A stretch of DNA of 64,000 bases from Epinephelus fuscoguttatus (lineage: Eukaryota; Chordata; Actinopteri; Perciformes; Serranidae), in assembly GCF_011397635.1 (NCBI RefSeq), contig NC_064771.1, positions 16,555,379-16,619,378 of the forward strand, read 5' to 3'. The notes under the pieces were generated by a model that searched no databases, was not told the origin of the DNA, and worked only from the letters and a program-made list of their open reading frames with translations. Position 1 is the stretch's first letter, and each line of letters starts with the position of its first letter. Shown piece by piece: positions 40,291-52,600 of this stretch. Made by a program: the position numbers and the translations under genes.

Positions 40291-40630
40291 TATACACAGA
40301 TCAGCCAAAACACAAAACCCACTGACAGGTGAAGTGAATAAAATTGATCATCTCTTTACAACCTGAGGTCCTGGCATTCATGTGGATGCCACTTTACACA
40401 CACCACCAATCAAAACACTGTCACAGACCAAGTGCCCCCCTCATGACGATGGCCCGAGGAACATGACAAACAGCTCAAGGCATCAACCTGGCCTCTAAAT
40501 TCCCCAGATCACAATCCAGTCAAGCATCTGAGTTGTAGCGGCAAGAATTCCTCGCAGAACATTGGACTGTAACAACATGCTCAGTGTTATTCTCTTTACC
40601 TGTCAGTGGTTTTAATTTTTTGGTTGACTG
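40291..40630. mobile_element. Short Tc1/mariner-type deletion derivative in the anks3 5' intron
   Basis: The terminal repeats tatacacagatcagccaaaa (left) and the inverted ttttaattttttggttgact (right) flank about 340 bp. The interior retains ctggcctctaaattccccag, the DNA of the transposase WPPNSPD block. Too short to code. Same family as 15028-15576. Confidence 0.8.
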
Positions 40631-40841
40631 AAGTAGTGCAGAAAACAAAGGTTGAATTAGGGGACAAAATGGGAAAAACAAAAGTTATTATCTTCACACG
40701 AGAGAAACTCAGGGAAGCTAATTTAAAATTGTATGTGTTATTTGTTCATTCATGACAAACCTTTCATCTTTATCGTTGGTGCTCAGATTCAGGGCCACCT
40801 CTGTTTTCAGGTGTGTGGAGAGACAAGTGAAGAGGTAGGAA

Positions 40842-43800
40842 ATGTCTGAGCTAAGTGATGAAGCCAGTGAATCAGAGCAACTGGGTGCCAGCCTCTCTCT
40901 ATGGCTGGGTGACTCCCTGGTGCGGCCTGAGGAGCTGGATGTCCCTTTGGACCTCCACACTGCCTGCTCCATCGGCCAGTACGACGTGGTGGCAGAGAGC
41001 ATCAAAAAGTGGGTGCATAAATTCCAATAATTATAGTATAACCAGATGTGTTTGTTTGATCCAAAGCCTTTGTGGCACGTTTAAATCTGTGTATTTGTAA
41101 CTATGATCTTGTGTCTTTTAAGACGTGAGGTGGACTTGAATGGCAAGAACGTCGGAGGATGGACCCCACTGATGTATGCATCGTACATCGGCCATGACAA
41201 CATTGCAAATCTCCTGCTCGAGGCAGGTGTGAATGTAAATGCCACAACTGCCAAAGGATTAACCCCCTTGATGCTGGCAGCGAGCTGTGGGAATGAAAGT
41301 ATCGCATACTTCCTGCTTCAGGTACAAAATGGCTCCATCAGACAGTAACAGTTCATCACACTCTATCATAAAGATGGAAGAAGGCAGTTTTTGTTATGTT
41401 CTTGGTAAGATGTTAGATTTATAGTTCTATATGTTGACACTTTGTCATTCAGAGTATGAAAGGCTTTTTGCTTTTCTTACCCCAAAAGCAAGGTGCTGAG
41501 TTGGAACTGAAGGACTCTCGAGGCTGGACCGCTCTTTTCCACTGCACAAGCACCGGCCACCAGCAGATGGTCAGGTTCCTGCTGGATAACAATGCTGACG
41601 CCAATGTCAAGTGAGTGCCTTCATTCTTCCGAAAACTACTGTAACTCTCCATTCAAACAGAGTTTTTCATGACTTATTCTTTCATCCACAGGGAGCCAGG
41701 GTCTGGTTTCACTCCCCTGATGGAGGCTGCTGCTTCTGGACATGAAATCATTGTTCAGTACCTGCTTGATCATGTGAGGAGGATAAATTTGCACACCACT
41801 GTGGATGGGTGGTGACATTACACAAAGCATATAACAGGATAGAATAGAAATACTTTCTCTTCTTTTTGCATGCAAAAGAAGAAATTTGTCTTTAGTCTGC
41901 ATGTGCAAAATCTGCTATTAAAAAGGGTACATTCACACACATCATATCACACACAGACAGGACAGATTAAAACACATTAATTTAAAAAACAAATACAAAA
42001 CAGAGGCCACATTAAAAGGAGCACCAGGTACTCGATGGTGAGGACTGAGTCAAGGTTAAATAATGCCTTTTGAGCCTGACATCTGCTTTGTTTTAATAAT
42101 TAACAGAAAGTTAAAGTAGAGGACCGCAACGCTAAAGGAGAGACTGCCCGTGCCCTGGCTATGATGTATGGATATACCAAGATCGTCAGCCTTATTGACT
42201 CACGTTCTCCAAGGATCAAACCAGGTACGTGTCCAAACAGTTTAATTTCTCATATGTTGTTTTCCTTTCCATTCCTTTCATCTTTCATTTTCTGATTGTT
42301 TTTTCTGTGTGTGTGTTCCAACTCAGGACATTTTGAAGACCTGAGCTCCTCAGAGGACTCGGACAGTGCGCCCCCACGGATAAGGCCAAGTCGAAGCCGA
42401 GCTAAAGGCGTTAGCATCCATGATGGGCCCCAGGCCATCGCCAAGTTCCGAGTAGGAGGCACCAGCAAACTGTGTGGTAGTGTCACATAAGATATCTGCC
42501 CATGTGTATCCATGTTAAGAGGACAGTAGTTCAGAAGCTAAAATACTCAGAAGCGTCCAAGGAAGTTTTTGAAGTGGATGCTCAAGATAAAAAAATAAAT
42601 TTGACAGTCAGATTTTTTAAAAGTGGCATGTACGTCATAAGCACTGTCAGAGGGGGAGACAAAAGTTCCGCATTCCAACTTTAATACTGTTTTCTCCTTT
42701 TACAGAGCCTCCTGTAGCTCCACCAGGCTACATGACATTTCGTGACATCGGTGAAAAGAGTGAGGGCATCTGCTACCGTGACGTGACATCACCCATCAAT
42801 GAGCTGGATGGCCAGAGCAACAGCAGCAGAGGTAAGAGGCACACGATTACCAGTGTTTTGTGACATCTGAAATACATAACTGAAGTGATATAGTACAAGC
42901 AGTGTCAACAATTACACTGGATGTCCACAAAAGCAATTCAATATTCTATGATACCGCAACAGATGACAGTCCATTCTTCGACAATGACATGCCCACCATG
43001 AGGAGCAGCAGCAGCAGCAGTGAAGGCTTGCCTCATGTGATTGGCCTCAACTGGGAAGGCTCAGTGGAGAGTAATGAGGTGAACACAAGAGCACAGCAGT
43101 CCCACTGATACGGAGCCAAGCTCCAGATTTTATTTAGATATGTCTGTGACACGGTGTCTCTTCTCCCCCAGGACTCTGACCAATGCAAAAAGAGCAGCTC
43201 TCGGAGGGTAAATAAGAGCCATCACTCAAAAGGCAAGAGTCGCCATGGAAGCAGCGATGCAGCTCACTCCAGCGTTACAGGGAACTGTGGGATGCTCTCA
43301 CATGCTGGTCTTCCACCCTCCTACACTGGTCCAAAGGCATGTGCTCACTTTTTGATGTGTCAGTGATAAGTGTGGTCAGCAGCCAGTTTATTCTGCACTG
43401 TCTAACATTGTCTGTTCCTGCAGGATCTGGCGGAGTTCTTGGAACAAATTGGCTTCTCTAAGTATCTCCCTGTACTTGAGGAGCAAGACATTGATCTGCG
43501 GATATTTCTCACCCTGACTGAAAATGATCTCAAGGAAATAGGGATCACGTAAGAGATTTTTTCACATTTACTTGGGCACATTCAGTTTTTGTTTCCTCTT
43601 GGTGTGAAATGCTCATTCTGTTCTTGCTCTCCAGATTGTTTGGACCCAAGCGTAAGATGACCTCGGCGATTGCACGGTGGCACAGCAGCGCTCGACCACC
43701 CAGCGACGCTCTAGAACAGGCTTATGCTGACCAGCTTGAGGCGGAGATGCAGGAGATGGCCATTCAACTACACAAGGTAACTGTGAAGCAACTGTAACTA

Positions 43801-44477
43801 CCATACAAATATTTTCTGACCTACATTTAACTGACAGACTTTCTCCCTGTGTAGCGCTGTGAGGAGGCGGAGGGTCTACAGAGCCAGGTGTCTCAGGAGA
43901 AGGAGCTGCGTACCGTGATGGAGGGATGTCTAATGGAGGATAAGATGGCATGGAGAAGGGTCCACGCTGAGCTGGTGGAGAACCATCGGCTGGCTCAGGA
44001 CATGAGTGCCACACTGGCGAAGTCCAGGACCTGTTGTGGTGACCTGCTCTCCTTTTTGACTACTGATGGGAATAGCAGCTCTTTTACTGGTGTGGAAGAT
44101 AAAACAAAGGGTGACAATGGTGTTAAAGGTGAGTTGAAGTGTCCTGTGTTGGGTTACACCTTTCACATGTTCTGATTAACAGGATTCGGGCTGGTAGTCT
44201 GAACAAGGCCTAAGTAATTTTACGTGTCGTTGCAGCTGGGGAGGGACTCACACGTGTTACAGAGCTACTAAAGAAGCTGGACTCCTATGAAGAAGAGCTG
44301 GGTAAGAAGGTGTAATGCTCAGTGATTCACGTGGCTTTGCGACGTCAGTAGTGTCGAGTGTTAATGCTGGTATCTGCTTGATTTGACATTACAGCTGGGA
44401 CCCTGCAAACTGTGCTTCAGAGTCTGAGGCGACTGAGTGCCCCCGAAAAAGTCTCAGATAGCTGGGAACGGCCTTAA
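40842..44477 (+). CDS. anks3: Ankyrin repeat and SAM domain-containing protein 3
   Basis: Scaffold that links ANKS6-NEK8-inversin complexes and BICC1 at the ciliary inversin compartment; relevant to kidney and left-right patterning. Fourteen coding exons: 40842-41008, 41123-41321, 41489-41610, 41692-41773, 42107-42224, 42327-42476, 42706-42831, 42963-43078, 43172-43336, 43424-43548, 43635-43776, 43855-44128, 44236-44301, 44395-44477, giving 644 residues (human 656). Ankyrin repeats run from about residue 36 to 225 (DLHTACSIGQYDVVAESIKK, GWTPLMYASYIGHDNIANLL, GLTPLMLAA, GWTALFHCTSTGHQQMVRFL, GFTPLMEAAASGHEIIVQYL). The middle is Ser/Asp-rich. The SAM domain starts at residue 416 (DLAEFLEQIGFSKYLPVLEE) and ends at AIARW, followed by a coiled coil and the C-terminus. 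The intron after 43336 appears to use a GC donor (AAG|GCATGT). Confidence 0.95.
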
Positions 44478-46734
44478 CCTTCACAGGTGAGTACTTACAT
44501 CAGAACTCTTGTTAGATGAACACAAAAAACATAAGAAAATAACTGGTTTCTTGTACCTGAAGAGGCTTTTTGCCAATATTCGACGGAGGGTGATCTAACC
44601 ACCCTGAACAATCTCACTGACATGAGAGAAGGCAAGGCCAGCCCTGCCGGACCACTGCAGCTCGGGGAGGGAATAAGCTGACCTGCAGCTCCTCCGGGAT
44701 TGGCGGATGGACCAGAGCTCGCCAGATGCGGATAAGGCCACGGATGACGGCGGTTACTGCAGAGAAACGACAAACAGGCAGGAAGGGTACCTGAACCTCA
44801 CACGCTTGTGCTGGTGTAAACTGGACTCCAGTAGCTGGGTTGGGTAAATGCACAGAGAGGAGGAGAGAGTGGACGCGGATCAGAGGCTGTGATACTGTGA
44901 AATGTTTTTAAAAGGCCGTTCTCTTGCCCTGTATGAAATGTGGGTTAAGTTATCTTCACATCACAAGCTGAAACATTTCTTAAAGGTAGTCAAAGTTAAA
45001 AGATTTTCTGCAGAGTTACACTTTATCTGAATGAAATCTTATTTGTATGCTGTTTGAAAATGATGTCCTGCTGAATGCATTTTAGTTATTCATTTACAGT
45101 AATACATTACGTTACAGCAGATTTCTAGTGGTGCAATGAAATGGTTAGTGTGTCATTCAGTAGATTCACTGCGTGGCTTCCTAAATGTGATCTTGGACAT
45201 GAATTAAAACCTTGTTGCCTGAAAGTTGACGTGGACACTTGAATTCTGGGTCATTTTCCTCTTCTGTTTTTACATATACTCTGATATTGGTGCTCCACAT
45301 CAGTGTAATGAGGACAGCTTGATGATTGTGCTTCATATTTTTGTCTACAAACAGATAATGAAGTATCAAAAATACAAATTTCATGACAGAAGGGAGAATA
45401 TCTGCAAATTTATTGGCGGCCCCATAGTTGAGAATGTATGTCAGCAGAGCCAGGGGAAACACATTGTGGACAAAATTATCCAAACAGTAAACAGAACAAA
45501 ATAAATACCCACCAGCCCTGTAGTCTTTTGGGAGATATTCCATGATCAGTTGATTTCAGAGGTCAAATAGCGTGAAAATGTAGTCGACAGCAAGCACTAG
45601 GACATCATAAATAAAGGTGGAAGGAGCAGTTTCACTGGGGCTTTAGAAAACTAGATTTTTATGTGTTTTGGTCTATTTGCATATCCAAGGCATGATCAGG
45701 AAACATTTTCTCCCAGACCTTAATTTGGAATCCTGTTAAATGTTCCTACTTTTTCAGAAGCAGCTGAAAAACTGATAAATTATTCATGACTCTGTGCCAA
45801 TTTGTGGTGCCGAGATGAATTCCCAATGCATAAAGTTTATGCTCAGGTAGACTTGTGCATCATTAATATTTTACACTTTCAGATTTGCTGAACATTTGTC
45901 AGGTTTTTTTTGCTTATATAACCTTTAAATGGGAATTATGGTGCTCCGTCAGCTCGGCATTACTTCAGCAGATGTGTGGAACATATTGAGACATTCACAA
46001 ATTATAGTCTGTCTCTTACATAAACACTTAAAATTGCTTTGTATTGAATCTTGGACTTAATATCCAGATGTCTCTTATCAGATGGCAAAGATGAGTCTGA
46101 CTCTATTGATGTAGTCAGTATTTAATTTGCTAAAACCACAGGGCAGTCCTGGGTCAGGGATTCCCCTCCTGATTGCTGGGATGTCCTCATACGGAGTACA
46201 TCTGAAAATCCTCCATTGTGCCCGGGGCCTTGGCGCTAAATTGATGTGATGCTGCTCAGTTAACAACCTTGGCGTGATATGAATGTTGGCTGAGTTAAGC
46301 TTTAGCAGCTGATCCAGATACACCGGCAGCTCTTTCACCAAGCACAGACTCTGCCCACCTCGTACATCACTGCTCCGGCCCTCAACTGACAAGACACCTG
46401 TAGATCTGTTACAGGAACGATGGGAAACTACTAGAGATTATGATAAGACCATTGACATGTTTAAGGAATAGTTCTGTTCAGTACAGTCCACTGCTGTGGA
46501 CATGGGCAGCAGCAGACCACATTTAAAAAATAAATCAATATCAATCAATATACCCCCTACTGAGGTTCCACAAAACTCATACGATAAGGTGCTAGGCCAT
46601 AGACGTATGAATTGATGCATACATATTTTTACAATTGGAGAATTTAAGAATCATTTTAGGCCTACAGTGAAGATAAATGGAAATTAGAATGTTAAGTAAA
46701 GTAACTGTTACTCATTTCTATATGATTTTTTTTG

Positions 46735-47050
46735 GTCAGAGCCACAGGGAGCCACTGGAGAGGGGCTAAAGAGCTGCATGTGGCTCTAGCGCCACAGGTT
46801 GCCTACCTCTGACCTAGCCCAATGTGCCCCTCGGTGACTGATCCAAGCCTTCTTAGAAATCCATGTGTGATCGATCCTCCAAATTAGCTACATTCCTAAT
46901 CCTCTAAACCAGTGGTTCCCAACTGGTCCAGCCACATGGTCCACATTTCTCCTTAGGCATTAGCTCAAGTTCCACACAGTTTAACACATTCAGCAGCAAC
47001 AAACTTGCGTTTGGCCATGTCGTCGAGCTAGTTTGTTGTCTCTGTTGACG
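46735..47050. repeat. hAT-like repeat ends
   Basis: gagctgcatgtggctctagc...gccacaggttgcctacctctg (46771-46810) and ccagtggttcccaactggtc (46909-46928) are typical hAT-family terminal phrases. They are probably two different degenerate elements lying side by side. Confidence 0.55.
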
Positions 47051-47099
47051 TGTTTGCAAGTCACTTGGTCCATTCAAAATGGACAGGTGACAGGAAGGA

Positions 47100-47455
47100 A
47101 GTTAAGCTATGTATTGCTATTGGCGCCACGTTTCACTACAAAAGTCACACAATAACACAAACTAACCATTCAAGGCTGTGGCAGACCAGCAACTCCTGTG
47201 TTCTGAGAGGTGAAATTACTGTCTGACAGCAAGGGAAAGTAGTTAAAATATTCTAAATAGAGTATGCACTTTTTTAGGTGGATAAAATACATTTTGCTGC
47301 TGCCCCTGTCCACAGCAGTACATTACTAAGCTTCCTTGCAGTATTCCTGCCTGGTTCTCCAAACTGGGGGGTGCCGACCGCCATCTACTGTAGGTAATAC
47401 ACTGACTATGGATAAGCACCTCATACAACCCCACTTCAAAGAATCAGAACTGTAG
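47100..47455 (-). repeat. MITE copy, inverted relative to 26040-26245
   Basis: gtggataaaatacattttgc, tgtccacagcagtacattac and ctgactatggataagcacct are the reverse complement of motifs at 26040-26245. The adjoining 47130-47220 part matches 17500-17600, suggesting all three copies are pieces of one family. Confidence 0.65.
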
Positions 47456-48311
47456 CTACAGTTTATTTCATCTGATATCACAGTCGTGTTGGGATTGTAC
47501 ATTTATACCCAGGAACCAGATGCACTGTGTTTGGTGTTTGTAGTGAGAACCCTAATTTGCAACACTTGTCTTTAAGGTGTCATAAAAAAGAGGTGACAGA
47601 CAGGAGTGGCAGACTTGCGATGCCGAGCAGCCTCCAGAATGTAAATGTACCCAAATAAACACAAACAGAGTTGAGACTGGGCTGATAAAATATTCTCCAT
47701 CTCTCTGTGATAATTTACTCATGTCACGATGGTCTGCCAGTAAAACTGACAACTACTGTAGATTGTAAAATCCTCCCGCCAGCTACCATCAGGCCGCACA
47801 GTGCTGGGATGTAACACAGATTCTGACAGTAACAGTCAAGACAAAGCTGTTCTGTTGAGGTTTATGTGGACAGAAGTCGTCTCTGTTGGCTCCCACACTT
47901 TTTCTGTTGTGTGTCTCACCAGTACTGAGCCATACAAACTATGACAAGCAACACACTGAGCGGCACACATTGTTTGTAGCTGGTGGACTCGAGGCTAGAG
48001 ATGTTGGCAGGTTGCCAATTGGGATTTCTGGGCCCAGGAGAGTAAAGTGTGGTTGGGGAAAATGAATAAGTAGTTTCCTCTCACTAAGGTGCCCTCGAGC
48101 AAGACTTTTTATCCTGACTGCTCCACTGGAACCGCTCAGCAGACAGGAGGTGGAGACGAGATGTACTGGGCAGCTGCCAGGTGAGAAAATGTGCAGCTGA
48201 ATGAAAATGTGAAGCTCAGTGCGAGGTCGGATGACCTGGACTCGGTCTACATTGACTGTGATTCATCAGAGAAGCTGCGTATACACCAAAGGGAAGTTAA
48301 GCTATTTCATG

Positions 48312-49114
48312 TTAAAGGGACAGCTCAGCCCCAAAATCAAATATATATATATATACAAACAGTAATTTTTACCACTTATCCGGGGCTGGGTCGCGAGGGC
48401 AACAAGCTGAGCAAAGCACTCCAGATGTCACTCTCCCTTGCAACACTTTGCCAGCTCCTCCTGGGGGATCCTGAGGTGTTCCCAGGCCAGATGAGATCTA
48501 TATAATCCCTCCAGAGTATTCTGGGTCTGCCCCAGGGCCTCCCACCAGTTGGATGTGCTTGAACACCTCTAACAGGAAGCGCCCAAATGAAAAATACATA
48601 TATATTTTTTGACAAACCTTTTGATAGACCTTGTTATGAGCAGTTTCATGAAGGAACCATTTTCTTTCTACCAAACTACACCCGCTAACTGTATCACCAT
48701 GCAGAAGGAAACATGCATCTACTACTAGCTCACCTAGCACCACTAATGTCATAGCTCAGCCAAGGAGGACACCATTAATGTTTACATCTCGCACTGTCAC
48801 AAGCACGAGCCTCTCGGCCATGAGCAGATGCACGCTAGCGTACCTAAAGGTCTGTGGATTATCTTGAGTAACCGGGTCGTGATTTCTGGAAAGAGACATT
48901 GCTGTTGAGTTTTTCCAAATGTGTTTTTTGGCACTTTGAGCACCACAAGCTGAGTGCCATCTAGTTGCATTTTATTCAAGAGAGGGCAGATGTCTCTACA
49001 GCTGATATCTCTAACACTCGGCAACTCACACCAAAATAATCTAGGCTGATTAATAGCACTACAGGTAAGAGGAAAAATATGTGTTTTTGATTTGGGGGTG
49101 AACTGTCCCTTTAA
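48312..49114. mobile_element. Non-autonomous DNA transposon, possible TTAA target site, with nested insertion
   Basis: The ends ttaaagggacagctcagccc (48312) and its inverted form gggggtgaactgtcccttta (to 49114) form terminal repeats of about 28 bp. The interior (from about 48620) matches the gnptg-intron element in the single-arm state. A different repeat is nested at about 48365-48590. No transposase frame. Confidence 0.75.
48365..48590. repeat. LINE-type 3' fragment nested in the 48312-49114 element
   Basis: Phrases accacttatccggggctggg, ggatcctgaggtgttcccag and ctgccccagggcctcccacc are typical of an abundant fish LINE tail. They split the host transposon, so this insertion is the younger event. 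The boundary is approximate. Confidence 0.55.
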
Positions 49115-49689
49115 ATGTAGTCAACAAAACAGACTTCACTAGTCCAAGACAATTTCAAGTGTATTGCTTTAATGTATCGTTTTAATAGAGAGCTATTTCT
49201 CATATAAATTAATTTAACATTATCTACAGTCCTTCAAAATAAGATATAGCATTATGTACAAACATTAACAATACACTTAAGATGAACATACAGATGTTCC
49301 TGTACAGCCTTCAGGGTTTCACTGAGGTGTTTAAAAACCATGTAAAATGCTGCGAGTGTGAATTCACAAAAATATTGTTATATTCTTTGATAGCTAATGT
49401 AGCATCTGTTTATGTACAAATTCAACCGTTAAAATGTGAATGTTTGCTCTTAAAGGCTGTCCAGGAGAGCACATATAACCCCCATCCTCCTTTATATCAG
49501 ACTTGTGACTTATCTCACTTCAAACAAACACACACAAAACCGTCCTTTCCACAGTGACAAAAGACTCCAGGCCCACACGGAGGAAAACAGACATCCCGTC
49601 TGTCTGTGGTGTGTGTGATCCAGGCCGTTGTGAGGACCAGTTCCCACTCCCACAGAGCACCAGCTGTGTGAACAGTGCTTGTGATGTGC

Positions 49690-52600
49690 TCAGGTGTACT
49701 CACACAGGTGGCCGCAGCCAGCAGGGCAGTGGGCGCTGCTCTTGAGCCAGTTCATGATGTGTTCCAGATGTCCGCCATGGCTGCAGCCCTGACACCACAC
49801 AAACAGTCCCTTCACCACATGGTGGCACACTGCGCACACGCTGGCACACTGGTGGCACCTGGAGGAGGGACGAAGTGCGGTTATTAGAGCTCGGCTCATG
49901 GCAGGATTAAATAAACACTCAGGGTGCTGTGGAGATGTTGCATTTAAGATTACAGAGGAAGCAAAAAACTCTGGATAATGGTACTGACAGTTTGTTCCTG
50001 TGGAGACTCCAGAAAGTTACTGATCACAAAGGAATAATCTGATACCCAATTCCCCATATATGCCAAAATTTTTATTTTTTTCCACTGCATTTTTTGTACA
50101 GATTAAAAACACAAGATATATCATATCAATTATTGAGCTTTAGAGTTGCTAGAAGGTGTATTTTGTCACCTCTGGACAGAGCCAGGCTAGCTGTTATCAC
50201 CCATTTTCATCCTTTATGCTAAGTTAAGCTAGCCAGCTGCTAGCTGTAGCACCATAATTAGTGTACAGACATGACAGTGGGATCAATCTTTGCATCATTA
50301 TTAGATATTAGCTGTTTTAAACTACTAATTTCAACTAAATTAGATAGAGTTTAATAAAATAAAATTACATTATTGAAGCACAAGGAGCAGGGTTTGTACA
50401 AAATTTTACCTGCAACAGAAAGACCTACAGATCCATAATGCGTTCACTCAAAACTGCCTGTTTTTGTTTTTTTATTAAAGCGATAATAATCTCATAAATT
50501 CCGTGAAAAAGAGCAGAATTTTATTTGTCAAGTGAATGCATTGTCTTTGTGTACAAACCACCTTATGGTAAGTACACTAAATTCTAAAATCTAAAATGAA
50601 ACGGCGATTCGTACCTGTCACAAATCCAGCCCTTGTTGCTCATTGGCCGCTTGCAGTTGCTGCAGTTGATGTGGAGCGTCGTAGACGTCTGGTTCAAGCA
50701 GGTGATGGCGCTGCACGTGCTCAACTTGATGACCTCATTGGACACGTTCCACAGCTCGAATCGCTGCAGCAGGTCGATGTAGGACATGTACCAGTGCTCC
50801 TGGAATGGAAACATAACTCGTTTAGGGTTTAGGTCTTACAAACTGCAACGTCGTAAATCAGTTTTTTAGTAGTGAACACGTAAAGTATTTAAAACTTAGA
50901 GTCGTACATAAGGTCTAAACAATCTCCAAACTTTGATAAAAAAAAATTATGTCCTAGCCCACTGGTTTCCAACCTGGGGGCCCTAACCCCCACTAGGGGT
51001 CGCCAAAACGTCATGAGGGTTGTGAAGCCGTCTTGATTTTTAAGGGTGTAAAAAAACTTTAAAAAATATATATATATACAGTAGGTCTTTATCAGCATGT
51101 CAGCCACTTCTGTGAAGGAACCCAAATGAAATTGTATTTTTTTAAGTTTAGATAACTATTCAAGATATAAAAGACCTGAACACAAGATATACTGACAGAG
51201 CCGAAACTTTCTGCTAAACAGCCTCGTCCTGCATCATTAAAGTATGCAGTTAAAAAAAATCAAAGAGCTAGCAGAATAATGGGCAAATGTCAAGGAGAAA
51301 GAAGCCTAGTTAGTATGAGTTATTGTTAAAAATAATTTTAAAGAAATATCACAAAAACTCAACTCTGATGCAGCATTCACAGAAAATGATCTGCTCAAAA
51401 TCCATCCAAATCTTGTTTTACACAAACTTCCTGCAGTTGTTACGGTAACTGTTTGGGTTTATTGTGCAGCTTATCAGTTGTTCCGTGCTGTTATTGTTAT
51501 GCATTGAATAGAATATGAAATATTCTTAAAATATGTCACTGAGGTCATCCGTTTACTCAGTCGAGAAGGAAAAAGGGAAACACTGTTCTTGTCCATGAAA
51601 TATTTTAATACACTTCTAGAGACACTGATCTTTAGCTGACCTGAGTGAGGTCATCAATCTCTTTACGGATCCGGTCGCCCAGGACGATGAGCACAGACAC
51701 AGCCATCTGCACGTCGCCCTGCTCAGCGTAGTAGCTCAGCATCTCCCTCACAATGGGACAGAAGAAGCTGGCAGGCAGATGTGGGCTGAACAGCGGCTGG
51801 GAAATGGAGATGAGCGAGAAGGACTCGATGGGTGTCAGACAAGTGACTTCTGCCTCGTTGCCGCTGACGTGCGGGGAGTCGGCCTTGTCCTGCTGAAGGT
51901 GCTCCGGAGCAGACGGGTTATCCATGATCTCATGGCGCAGCTGGAAGGCCTCCTGGGGCAGCGTGTACTCCTGCTCTTCTGTTGTGACAAAAGGAGCAGA
52001 GATAATATTAGACAACAGAGCGCTGAGTATGGAGGCAGCTATAAATAGCAGTCGCTGACGTCAGCGAGTCTTTAGTTTCCTCAGAGATAGGACTGAGACT
52101 GACCTGTTTGGTTGTCGTGCTCCACAGAGTAGAGGTCATCGTCATCTAACTCAGCATCGCCGAACATATACTCCGCCTGGCCCTCGCTGCCCTCTGTCTC
52201 CTCGTTTTCTGAAGGGAAATTAAAAGACTGGCTTGTTTAGTCTTGATTAAAACACGGAGAACACGAGGACAAACAGATAAGCTTCTTAATGGCCGCTCTC
52301 ACCTTCATTATTATTGCTGATGTGCGAGTTTCCAGGCTCCAAGTGAATGTTGTCCTGCCTGCTCTCACCTTTACTGCGCTCCAGCCTGCTCTCTGTGCCC
52401 ATCCCTGAACTCATTTCCTTCATGTTGAAACTGAAACATAATGTGCATCAGCATTAGATGATGACTGGCAGCATAGCTGTTTTTGTAATGAAACACTAAA
52501 AACACAATTTACCTGTTCATTAAAGGCAAAGTGCCCAGTTTACTGAGGCTGTGGTTTAGACCGGGCGTTGTGAGGTTTGCTGGGTCAGAGAACATGATTC

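Larger units (their letters stand above)
44478..49689. other. Intergenic between anks3 and wdr24, repeat-rich
   Basis: 5.2 kb between two convergent genes. It starts with the anks3 3' UTR, where a gtgagt at 44487 may be a 3'-UTR intron donor. Next comes anonymous AT-rich DNA (44900-46730) without recognised genes, then a run of DNA-transposon remnants (46735-49114) and the wdr24 3' UTR. Open frames within it show no family resemblance. Confidence 0.6.

Noticed and set aside
46078-46392. 104-codon open frame on the minus strand
   Set aside because: No resemblance to a known protein, no splice or promoter context, and similar lengths occur by chance in this composition.
49554-49899. Plus-strand frames over the last wdr24 exon
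   Set aside because: Antisense shadows of the cysteine-rich C-terminal exon.
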